From Candidatus Atribacteria bacterium (lineage in GTDB: Bacteria; Atribacterota; Atribacteria; Atribacterales; Atribacteraceae): a stretch of 5,322 bases of DNA. Below, piece after piece: positions 1 through 5,072 of this stretch. The DNA is taken from NCBI GenBank assembly GCA_026390275.1, contig JAPLGF010000266.1:1-5322 (forward strand), given 5' to 3'. Below the pieces are notes generated by a model. That model saw only the letters and a list, made by a program, of their open reading frames with translations, was not told the DNA's origin and did no database searches. The translations under genes were made by a program, and so were the position numbers. Each line of letters starts with the position of its first letter. Position 1 is the first letter of the stretch.

Positions 1-501
1 CTGCTCCCGTTCATTGTGATTAACCTAGTTTTTGGTTTCATCACCCCGGTGATTGACAATGGGGCCCATATTGGCGGGCTGTTGAGCGGAATGTTTTTAG
101 GATGGGTCATCAGTCCCGGTACTCCCTGGATCAGCTGGAAGAAAATCGGGGAAGAAGTGATTCAATGGATTCTTATAGTGTTTATTGCCATTGCGGTAGT
201 GACTTTTTTTCTGCCTATCGGTTTTGGTAATCGTGCGTCCATGGATACCGTGATCACTTTTCATAATCAGGTACAGACCATGATCAGCATGGCAAAGGCG
301 GGGGGACGACTGGAGCAGGACCGGGTGGAAGCTCTGGTACCCCCGGATCGGGATGCCCAGTCCATCAAAGAGAGATTGATCGATTTTTACCGGGGAGGGA
401 GGGAAGGGCAATACGAAATAGTGAGAATCGAGCAAGATTTCCTGGTTTGGCGTGATAAAATTCTCGAAAAGTATCAGGGGCTTATTCAGGAAACAGAATA
501 A
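1..501 (+). CDS. Rhomboid family intramembrane serine protease, C-terminal part (5' end outside window)
   Basis: The frame is open from base 1 and ends at TAA 499-501, giving 166 visible residues; the true start lies upstream. Rhomboids cleave transmembrane substrates inside the membrane with a Ser-His dyad. The catalytic His is visible as NGAHIGGLLSG (His codon 67-69), matching the family AHxxGxxxG helix. The Ser motif (GxSG) would lie upstream, out of view. A further hydrophobic helix follows (about visible residues 53-72, WILIVFIAIAVVTFF). After it comes a hydrophilic tail of about 90 residues rich in charged amino acids, presumably cytoplasmic, which resembles no domain I know. The GTG at 16 is internal, not a start. 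The gene converges on the ABC operon and shares its terminator. The family call is firm; the substrate is unknown. Confidence 0.9.
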   Translation: MLPFIVINLVFGFITPVIDNGAHIGGLLSGMFLGWVISPGTPWISWKKIGEEVIQWILIVFIAIAVVTFFLPIGFGNRASMDTVITFHNQVQTMISMAKAGGRLEQDRVEALVPPDRDAQSIKERLIDFYRGGREGQYEIVRIEQDFLVWRDKILEKYQGLIQETE

Positions 502-533
502 AAAAAAGCGTGCACGGGGTGCACGCTTTTTTT
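500..533. terminator. Bidirectional intrinsic terminator between convergent genes
   Basis: A perfect 8-bp stem, GCGTGCAC (508-515) and GTGCACGC (519-526), encloses a GGG loop. It is flanked by eight A (500-507) and seven T (527-533). Read on + it is a hairpin plus T-tract ending the rhomboid gene. Read on - it is equally a hairpin plus T-tract placed just after the operon's last stop (TAA at 550-548). The + stop overlaps the A-tract. The symmetry indicates that it serves both transcripts. Confidence 0.93.
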
Positions 534-547
534 GATACGAGCGATTC

Positions 548-1879
548 TTATTTTTCCATCCGGCTTTTTCGAGAAAGCAGCATGAACACCCCCACGATAA
601 GCGGGAAAATCGGGATGGCATAGAGATACAGGGATTTATCCTTCTTTAAAAGGCGGAGGGTCCGTTCACTCTGGGGGACCGGTTGTGCGTTTTCCGCCTG
701 GACCGTGGAAATGGCATAGTCCGTTTTGGGAAGATTTTCATCCAAAATGACTTTGTAACTTTCAAAAGTGGGTTTATACCCTTTCTGTTTCAAATCATCA
801 TCATACTTGATGATTTCATACCCCAGCTCGGCGCCCTGGATCTGCTTCACGAAGTAGGGTTCTTTATCGACCGCCTGGAGAATGGCTTGTTGGTGGGTTA
901 AAAGGACTTTGATATTATCAATAGGATCGATATGAATCCACTTCCATCGCTCAATACTCCCCACATTTTGGGGATCTTCCAGTTTGTTATGGTACAGTTC
1001 ATTGTATTCATCCTGCCGGTAGGGATTGAAATACAACTCGTTTTTCCCAACGGCATGAATGACCCAGGAGGGATCGTCACAATTTTCTTTCTTGGTCCAG
1101 CGGTTTCCGGGAATAATTTCGTACCCGGTTCCTCCTTGTCGGCGGGAAGCAAAAACTACCACCTTTCTTTCGCTTCCTTCAATGATAGTCCCGTCATCGG
1201 CTCGTAAACGAATTTCGAATTCACCCACCGGTAGCTTAATGATAAAACCTTCTGTTAATTCGGTGGCGTAAAATTCAACAAATTCCGGGGGCTGAGGTTC
1301 CTTGGGAACGGGGGCATTGAGAGGATTGTTATCACCGGCCTCTCGGCGTTTTTTGACCTCTTCCAAAAAACGGTTAAAGTTTTCCCGGTATTGAGTCATG
1401 CTTTCATAATATTGTTTCAACCGGGTATTGAACTGATCCACGGCCGCTTTATATTTTTGAAAATATTCCCGGGCAGAATCATTGATATAGACGGAAGCTT
1501 TCTCCGACCAGTATCCTTTGGGATAATACAGGGTATAGGTTTGCTTCGCCAGGGTACTGATGACCTTTCCCCCCTGGAGGACTTCAAATTTCCCCGCCAT
1601 TTCTTCATTAAGGGTGCTGAATCCGGCCATGTATTTCCTGGTAATGGGCCAGTAATAGACGATGGTCTTGCGGGGACTGATGACATTTTCTTGATCGGCG
1701 ATAAAGTAGATGGTTTCTTCGTTTGCAGGGCAAAAACTTTTACTGAAGCTGGCCCCATTGAAAGATGTCAGGGAATAGACCAGTTGTTCGTGCATGACCG
1801 GTGGTTCGGCAGATGCCCAGACAGAAAAAGAGAATACGACGAACAGGAGCGACAGGATACCAAGAAGTGTTTTCTTCAT
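548..1879 (-). CDS. Secreted, C-terminally membrane-anchored protein of unknown family; last gene of ABC operon
   Basis: The 443-aa product is not a family I recognise. The N-terminus MKKTLLGILSLLFVVFSF with ASA before Glu25 is a Sec signal peptide (about 1-24). A large extracytoplasmic part follows: a Tyr-rich, beta-prone region (about 30-133), a charged helical stretch likely to be coiled coil (about 134-182), a Pro-rich linker (about 186-199), then a mixed region with Cys267 (another Cys at 50). One membrane helix lies at about 417-436, followed by the basic tail RKSRMEK, which fits type I topology. The ATG at 1879 is chosen over an upstream in-frame start at 1981 for three reasons. It overlaps the permease stop as TGATG, it has a purine-rich AAAGGGGG ten bases upstream, and it gives a clean signal peptide. 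Translational coupling to the permease is likely. Its role is inferred only from context: an envelope-facing partner of the transporter. Confidence 0.85.
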   Translation of the reverse strand: MKKTLLGILSLLFVVFSFSVWASAEPPVMHEQLVYSLTSFNGASFSKSFCPANEETIYFIADQENVISPRKTIVYYWPITRKYMAGFSTLNEEMAGKFEVLQGGKVISTLAKQTYTLYYPKGYWSEKASVYINDSAREYFQKYKAAVDQFNTRLKQYYESMTQYRENFNRFLEEVKKRREAGDNNPLNAPVPKEPQPPEFVEFYATELTEGFIIKLPVGEFEIRLRADDGTIIEGSERKVVVFASRRQGGTGYEIIPGNRWTKKENCDDPSWVIHAVGKNELYFNPYRQDEYNELYHNKLEDPQNVGSIERWKWIHIDPIDNIKVLLTHQQAILQAVDKEPYFVKQIQGAELGYEIIKYDDDLKQKGYKPTFESYKVILDENLPKTDYAISTVQAENAQPVPQSERTLRLLKKDKSLYLYAIPIFPLIVGVFMLLSRKSRMEK

Positions 1880-2700
1880 CAGGCTTTGACCCCCTTTCGA
1901 TTCATGATCCCGATGGAAAGGGCAATGAAGATGACCGAATAAACGATACAGTATACGATATTGGTAAAGAAAAGCGGCCAATTTTCCAAAACCACCGAAT
2001 CTAAACCTCGAGAAATGAAAGCGAAGGGGGAGATCCAGTTGATACCCTGGAAAACATAGTGAAGAGTCTGGCGGATGTAAAACAGGGGAACGGATAAGGC
2101 TTCTTTCTCGATTCCCAGAAGGGAGTTATAGGTAAACTGAATCACCAAAAAAGCCCCCAGGATTGCGATCAGGGAAATGATGGAACTCCTTACCCGTCCG
2201 GTAAACGAGGAGATAAAAAGACCGAAACTCACCACACAGGAGACGAGAAAGACACCCATCACCAGCGCTTTGATGAGGCCGGGAGTAAATCCGATGTTGG
2301 TCAACGAACTGACCAGGTAGAAGTAGATGGCAGTGAAACCAAGGGAAATGATCCCGATAAAGAAATCCTTAAAGAACTTGGCCAATAGAAAGCTCCTGGG
2401 GGTGACGGGACCATACGATAAGGTTTCCAAGGTTCCCTGTTCCTTTTCTCGGGAGATGGAGATGGCAGAAACAAGTACTAAGTAAAGAGAAATAATGATG
2501 ATGATGATCGAAAGATAGGTATTGAGGGGGAAAGCAGTGACTAAAATATCTTCTTCCCGTATTCCATCCAAAAAACTTTTCAGAATAAAGGATGAAGCAA
2601 AAAAAGAAACGAAAAGGACTCCATAGTAACCCAAACTATAGAGAGCAAAGAGGAGATCCTTTTTCAAAAGAATTCTGGTTATCTTTCCACTTCTTGCCAC
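1879..2700 (-). CDS. ABC-2 type transporter permease
   Basis: This 273-aa integral membrane protein has about six hydrophobic segments (roughly 20-40, 62-82, 112-132, 143-164, 172-192, 245-265). The segment ISREKEQGTLETLSYGPVTP (about 82-101) matches the conserved cytoplasmic loop of ABC-2 permeases of the NosY/GldF-like kind (EKExGTLExLLxxPV), which contacts the ATPase. The size is typical for a half-transporter that dimerises. The start is GTG at 2700, 9 nt after AAGGAGG. The stop TGA overlaps the next ATG. It follows the 238-aa gene by 4 nt and sits two genes after the ATPase, its obvious partner. Helix 2 contains six consecutive Ile, encoded partly by a run of ATC codons (a short ATG/GAT trinucleotide tract near 2494-2508 on +). 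The substrate and direction are not determinable; export or membrane remodelling is usual for this class. Confidence 0.9.
   Translation of the reverse strand: MARSGKITRILLKKDLLFALYSLGYYGVLFVSFFASSFILKSFLDGIREEDILVTAFPLNTYLSIIIIIISLYLVLVSAISISREKEQGTLETLSYGPVTPRSFLLAKFFKDFFIGIISLGFTAIYFYLVSSLTNIGFTPGLIKALVMGVFLVSCVVSFGLFISSFTGRVRSSIISLIAILGAFLVIQFTYNSLLGIEKEALSVPLFYIRQTLHYVFQGINWISPFAFISRGLDSVVLENWPLFFTNIVYCIVYSVIFIALSIGIMNRKGVKA
1890..1897 (-). promoter_or_regulatory. Ribosome binding site deciding the start of the 443-aa gene
   Basis: On the minus strand AAAGGGGG lies 10 nt before the ATG at 1879 and inside the end of the permease gene. It is G-rich rather than canonical GGAGG. It supports this start over the far-upstream in-frame start at 1981. 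Confidence 0.6.
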
Positions 2701-2704
2701 TTTC

Positions 2705-3421
2705 CTATTCCTCCTTTTTTACGAATTCTACATTGTCTACCACATCTTGAAAGGTTCCCTGAGGAGTCGTGAGAACCAAATCCATCACCCCAAACGGCTC
2801 CTTCTGGGGATCGATTTGGATTTTATCCCGGGAAATGAGTCCTTTATTTCTGGCCAGGTAGGAGGTGGGATCCCAGGAGAGTTCGATCGGTCCTTCATAG
2901 ACCTTTCTCCCGCGGGTATAATTCTTCTCGTCTCCTTCCCGGACAAATAGTTTTCCTTCCAGGGTCAAGGGAAGAGCCGGGTAGTCAGAGATGCCCTGTC
3001 CTTGATCATTTTTAAAGCGAATTTCGATTTCAACTCCTCTTTCGGTGGAATCGGCAAAACAAATGATCCCCGCCAGGCCAGGAATTTCTTTTCCTTTCAT
3101 CGTAAAATCAAGGACATTGATCCCTTTTTTAATATCAACCTCTCGGGTAAATGTCCCATAGAAAGGAGCCACGGCTTGGAAGGTATATTTTCCGGGGGCG
3201 ATCCGGGAAAGGATATATTCTTTACTTGCAAAGAGCACATCTGATTTCCCATCGATAGTGAGATGGACTTTTTTCACCACATCCTGGGAATAGTCATCGA
3301 CAATTTTCCCTTGTATGACTCCGTAATTCATCTGGTTGGTGAGATAAACGATTCCGAATAAAGCAACGATTGCCACTATCACCACCAGAGCAACAAGCGT
3401 ACCGGCTTTTCTCTTTTTCAT
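2705..3421 (-). CDS. Membrane-anchored protein with carboxypeptidase-regulatory/PEGA-like beta domain
   Basis: The 238-aa product begins with a basic N-terminus (MKKRK) and one hydrophobic helix (about 8-28), with no cleavage motif. It is probably an uncleaved anchor with the rest outside the membrane. Residues about 35-110 (GVIQGKIVDDYSQDVVKKVHL, then APGKYTFQAVAPFYGTF) follow the pattern of a small beta-sandwich of the CarboxypepD_reg/PEGA type: a GxIxGxVxD start, a variable middle, a PGxYxFxAxAPGY-like turn and a closing strand. Such domains often act as adhesive or spacer modules. Residues about 111-238 look like a second beta-rich domain that I do not recognise. The ATG at 3421 lies 2 nt after the ATPase stop, with AGGAGGG 10 nt upstream. 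Lying between ATPase and permease genes, it is presumably part of the same complex. The domain call is by pattern only. Confidence 0.82.
   Translation of the reverse strand: MKKRKAGTLVALVVIVAIVALFGIVYLTNQMNYGVIQGKIVDDYSQDVVKKVHLTIDGKSDVLFASKEYILSRIAPGKYTFQAVAPFYGTFTREVDIKKGINVLDFTMKGKEIPGLAGIICFADSTERGVEIEIRFKNDQGQGISDYPALPLTLEGKLFVREGDEKNYTRGRKVYEGPIELSWDPTSYLARNKGLISRDKIQIDPQKEPFGVMDLVLTTPQGTFQDVVDNVEFVKKEE
2710..2716 (-). promoter_or_regulatory. Shine-Dalgarno site for the GTG-started permease gene
   Basis: AAGGAGG on the minus strand is 9 nt before the GTG at 2700. It is formed by the Lys-Lys-Glu-Glu codons that end the upstream gene. The strong site explains the use of a non-ATG start and ties the two genes together. 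Confidence 0.75.
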
Positions 3422-3423
3422 GA

Positions 3424-4365
3424 TCAGTTTTCCCTCCTGGTTAGCAAAGAAATGTTTTGATGGGTAATGGTCATGAAGGCTTCTTCCAGACTCATTTCTT
3501 TGGTTTGCATGGAAAGGATGAGGAATCCATGATCAACAAAAGTTTGGGAAAGATCTTTTCGATAATCGCGATCGGTCTTCAGTCGAATATCGAGTTTATT
3601 CCCGGTGATGTTAAAAGTGGTCACATATGGAATTTGTCTGAGGGCGGATTCTAAGGAATTTGCTTCCTGGTTCAGTTCGATGCGCATGATGATGGTATCG
3701 GTAAGCCTTCTTTTAATATTGTCCATATTGTCCTCAACCAGGAGTTTTCCCTGGTTGATAATGCCTACTTTTTTACACAATTTTTCGACTTCTGAAAGAA
3801 GATGGGAAGAAACCAGTACCGTTCGTCCGATACGATTCTCTTCTTCGATGAGATCCCGAATCTGTTTTATCCCATTGGGGTCCAGATTCGCTACCGGTTC
3901 ATCCAGGATGAGGAGTTCCGGGTCATGAAGAAGAGCCCTGACAAAGGCGAATTTTTGCTGCATACCTTTGGAATAAGCTCCCAATTTCTTATTCCTTTCA
4001 TCTTTCAATCCCACTGCTTCCAGGAGTTCCTCGATCCTCTTCTTGGGGTTCTGGATTTCGTAGATTTCTCCGAAAAAGTCGAGATACTCTTGAGCAGTCA
4101 TTTCCCGGTACAGGTATTGGTTTTCGGCCACGACCCCGATTCTTCTTTTCAATTCGATATTGCGTGGTTTCAACTCTTCCCCCAGCAAATAGATTTTTCC
4201 CTCCGTTTGCGGGATGATGCCCAGCAGCATCATGATGGTGGTGGTTTTGCCGGCACCGTTGGGACCGAGGAAACCATAGATGTCTCCTTTTTCCACTTTT
4301 AGATTCAATCCATCCACTACTTTTAAGCCATCGTACTCTTTACCTAGATTCTCTGTCTGTATCAT
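3424..4365 (-). CDS. ABC transporter ATP-binding protein (ABC-2 exporter class)
   Basis: The 313-aa cytoplasmic ATPase would power the permease encoded two genes downstream. All nucleotide-binding motifs are intact: Walker A GPNGAGKT (34-41), Q-loop region VVAENQYLY (78-86), signature YSKGMQQK (131-138, a usual variant for this class), Walker B LLILDEP (151-157) with catalytic Glu156, D-loop ANLDP (159-163) and H-loop His188 (VSSHLLSE). A C-terminal extension (about 215-313, ending in EMSLEEAFMTITHQN) is the regulatory-type tail common in CcmA/DrrA/NatA-like ATPases. The ATG at 4365 has TAGGAGAAG 8 nt upstream. It is the first gene of the operon, and its stop is 2 nt before the next start. 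The family is certain; the substrate is not predictable from an ATPase. Confidence 0.95.
   Translation of the reverse strand: MIQTENLGKEYDGLKVVDGLNLKVEKGDIYGFLGPNGAGKTTTIMMLLGIIPQTEGKIYLLGEELKPRNIELKRRIGVVAENQYLYREMTAQEYLDFFGEIYEIQNPKKRIEELLEAVGLKDERNKKLGAYSKGMQQKFAFVRALLHDPELLILDEPVANLDPNGIKQIRDLIEEENRIGRTVLVSSHLLSEVEKLCKKVGIINQGKLLVEDNMDNIKRRLTDTIIMRIELNQEANSLESALRQIPYVTTFNITGNKLDIRLKTDRDYRKDLSQTFVDHGFLILSMQTKEMSLEEAFMTITHQNISLLTRREN
3432..3438 (-). promoter_or_regulatory. Shine-Dalgarno site for the 238-aa gene
   Basis: AGGAGGG on the minus strand lies 10 nt before the ATG at 3421 and within the last codons of the ATPase gene. It fixes the start and indicates coupled translation. Confidence 0.7.
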
Positions 4366-4373
4366 ATCGCTCT

Positions 4374-4379
4374 TCTCCT
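4374..4379 (-). promoter_or_regulatory. Ribosome binding site of the ABC ATPase gene
   Basis: AGGAGA on the minus strand lies 8 nt before the ATG at 4365. It supports that start; no upstream in-frame alternative with a comparable site was seen. Confidence 0.7.
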
Positions 4380-4419
4380 ATCCCCCTTTCTAGGTCGTGT
4401 TCAACAGAACGTATTCTAT

Positions 4420-4449
4420 ACTATAAATAGTAAGAATGCTTCTGGTCCG
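4420..4449 (-). promoter_or_regulatory. Weak candidate promoter for the ABC operon
   Basis: On the minus strand TATAGT (4425-4420) is a 5/6 match to the -10 box. A poor -35, CGGACC (4449-4444), sits 18 nt upstream and keeps only the GAC core. Transcription would start near 4413, leaving a leader of about 48 nt. An overlapping TAGAAT (4418-4413) is an alternative -10. The AT-rich patch and location fit, but the -35 is weak and an activator or another sigma factor is possible. Confidence 0.3.
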
Positions 4450-4575
4450 TTCCCCCAAAACAGGTAATTTTATAGAGTAACCTCAAAAAATGTGAGACAA
4501 TAAAAAGATGAAGATCCCGATAGATAAAGAGATTATAGCGAAGGAAAGCGTCGATTGGAACTGGATCTGCCTGTG

Positions 4576-4701
4576 TGTGGCACGCAGACAGGGATATTTT
4601 CAGCCATAGGAAAAGGGAACCAAAATACCATTGACATCATGGCAGGTTGTGTTACCGCAGGTATAGCCGCCAGAATTTGTGGTGATTTGGGTTTAGGTGG
4701 C
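4576..4701 (+). pseudogene. Remnant of a DUF1566/Lcl_C-domain protein
   Basis: The + frame encodes CGTQTGIFSAIGKGNQNT, followed by a segment ending AGIAARICGDLGLGG. From memory this matches the start of the DUF1566 (Lcl C-terminal, PF07603) domain, whose members read roughly GTxIGTGxxNTxxIVxGCxTAGIAARxCxDLVLGG and continue with YxDWFLPSxxEL. Here the similarity stops right after LGLGG. The DWFLPS motif and the later WSSSE-like motif are absent, and about 25 bases further on the 47-bp repeat begins. Upstream, the frame reaches a stop at 4525-4527 with no recognisable domain start and no ribosome binding site. It is therefore a stranded coding fragment, not a gene. The frame stays open to 4794 only by running through the repeats. 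Confidence 0.5.
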
Positions 4702-4725
4702 AACTTAATAACTGAGTGCCAGGCG

Positions 4726-4772
4726 CCATTAAGGCGAGATTGCCACGTCGCTTCCCTCCTCGCAATGACAGA
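4726..4772. repeat. Dispersed 47-bp repeat, copy 1
   Basis: This copy is identical over 47 bases to the copy at 4788-4834. Its core reads GGCGAGATTGCCACGTCGC and then, after CTTCCCTC, CTCGCAATGACAG. The core is the widespread bacterial element usually read on the other strand as GTCATTGCGAGGAGCGAAGC. GCGAG (4734-4738) and CTCGC (4759-4763) can pair around a 20-nt loop. This family often produces false ORFs whose translations contain CHCEE, as happens here on the minus strand. Confidence 0.85.
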
Positions 4773-4787
4773 TACTTTTCCCTTGCT

Positions 4788-4834
4788 CCATTAAGGCGAG
4801 ATTGCCACGTCGCTTCCCTCCTCGCAATGACAGA
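4788..4834. repeat. Dispersed 47-bp repeat, copy 2
   Basis: A direct, same-orientation and perfect second copy, separated from the first by 15 nt (4773-4787), giving a 62-bp period. It has the same internal GCGAG/CTCGC inverted ends. Its right end lies only a few bases from the truncated IS4-type transposase fragment at 4840. Confidence 0.85.
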
Positions 4835-4839
4835 GTCAT

Positions 4840-4938
4840 TTCCGATTTGGTTTCTCTGACCATTCTTTCGAATTCATACCGGTTGAATATTTGTAGAACC
4901 TGTATAATCTGGCCAAAAATGCTGTTACCCTTATTCAT
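4840..4938 (-). pseudogene. IS4-type transposase, N-terminal fragment (DUF4372-like)
   Basis: On the minus strand an ATG at 4938, preceded 8 nt upstream by AGGTGG, encodes MNKGNSIFGQ, and the fragment closes with NRYEFERMVRETKSE (about 33 residues). From memory this matches the conserved start of IS4-family transposases with an N-terminal DUF4372 domain (MNKGxxxFxQxxxxxxRYEFExxVxxTxxE), which normally run on into a KGFSCWDQF-like segment and a DDE catalytic core. None of that follows. After KSE the frame enters the 47-bp repeat and encodes repeat-derived residues. The element is therefore reduced to the 5' end of its gene. No terminal inverted repeat was identified upstream toward 5000. The call rests on recognition of a short segment. 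Confidence 0.55.
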
Positions 4939-5072
4939 AGGGGAGACCACCTTTTGGGTGTTTTTGTTAAGACCGCTTACTAATCTACCCGATTGGTACT
5001 CCCCTTTCCATGAGAAAAAGCTATTTTGGACAGATGTGCCATTATTTAATATTTGGGAGGTAAAAGAAAAAG
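4939..5072. other. Non-coding stretch: probable IS end remnant and lipoprotein leader
   Basis: This holds the upstream side of the transposase fragment (likely including the left IS end, boundary not seen) and the 5' leader of the lipoprotein gene. TGGACA (5027-5032) resembles a -35 box, but no well-spaced -10 precedes the ribosome binding site, so I call no promoter. No RNA gene was seen. Confidence 0.4.
5055..5060 (+). promoter_or_regulatory. Ribosome binding site of the lipoprotein gene
   Basis: GGGAGG is followed after 12 nt by the ATG at 5073. The spacing is somewhat long but the match is strong, and the adjacent GTG at 5076 would be further away. Confidence 0.65.

Noticed and set aside
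97..621. 174-aa minus-strand ORF opposite the rhomboid gene
   Set aside because: It is a shadow of the rhomboid frame that runs through the terminator; no coding features.
1391..1942. 183-aa plus-strand ORF opposite the 443-aa gene
   Set aside because: Antisense shadow of a signal-peptide gene with strong operon context; no ribosome binding site or recognisable domain.
1880..1981. 34-codon N-terminal extension of the 443-aa gene starting at 1981
   Set aside because: It lies wholly inside the permease gene, would bury the signal peptide internally, and has no good ribosome binding site. The TGATG-coupled ATG at 1879 fits better.
4570..4592. Hairpin CCTGT-TGTG / CGCA-ACAGG as a terminator
   Set aside because: The stem has a G-G mismatch and a wobble pair and is followed by only a short broken T-run. 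It lies in the coding remnant, with no gene to terminate.
4508..4609. 33-aa plus-strand small ORF starting with MKIPIDKEI
   Set aside because: There is no Shine-Dalgarno sequence upstream, no similarity I recognise, and it overlaps the DUF1566-like remnant in another frame.
4726..4834. Two repeats with a short spacer as a mini CRISPR array
   Set aside because: There are only two units, the spacer is 15 nt, the unit is 47 bp, there are no cas genes, and the core matches a known dispersed element.
4729..4950. 73-aa minus-strand ORF as a real gene
   Set aside because: Its C-terminal half is translation of the 47-bp repeats (the CHCEE-type false protein). Only the first part, from 4938 to 4840, has meaningful similarity, as a transposase remnant.
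5027..5055. Promoter for the lipoprotein gene (TGGACA plus an AT-rich patch)
   Set aside because: The only decent -10-like sequence is 14 nt from the -35 or falls onto the ribosome binding site, so the spacing does not work.
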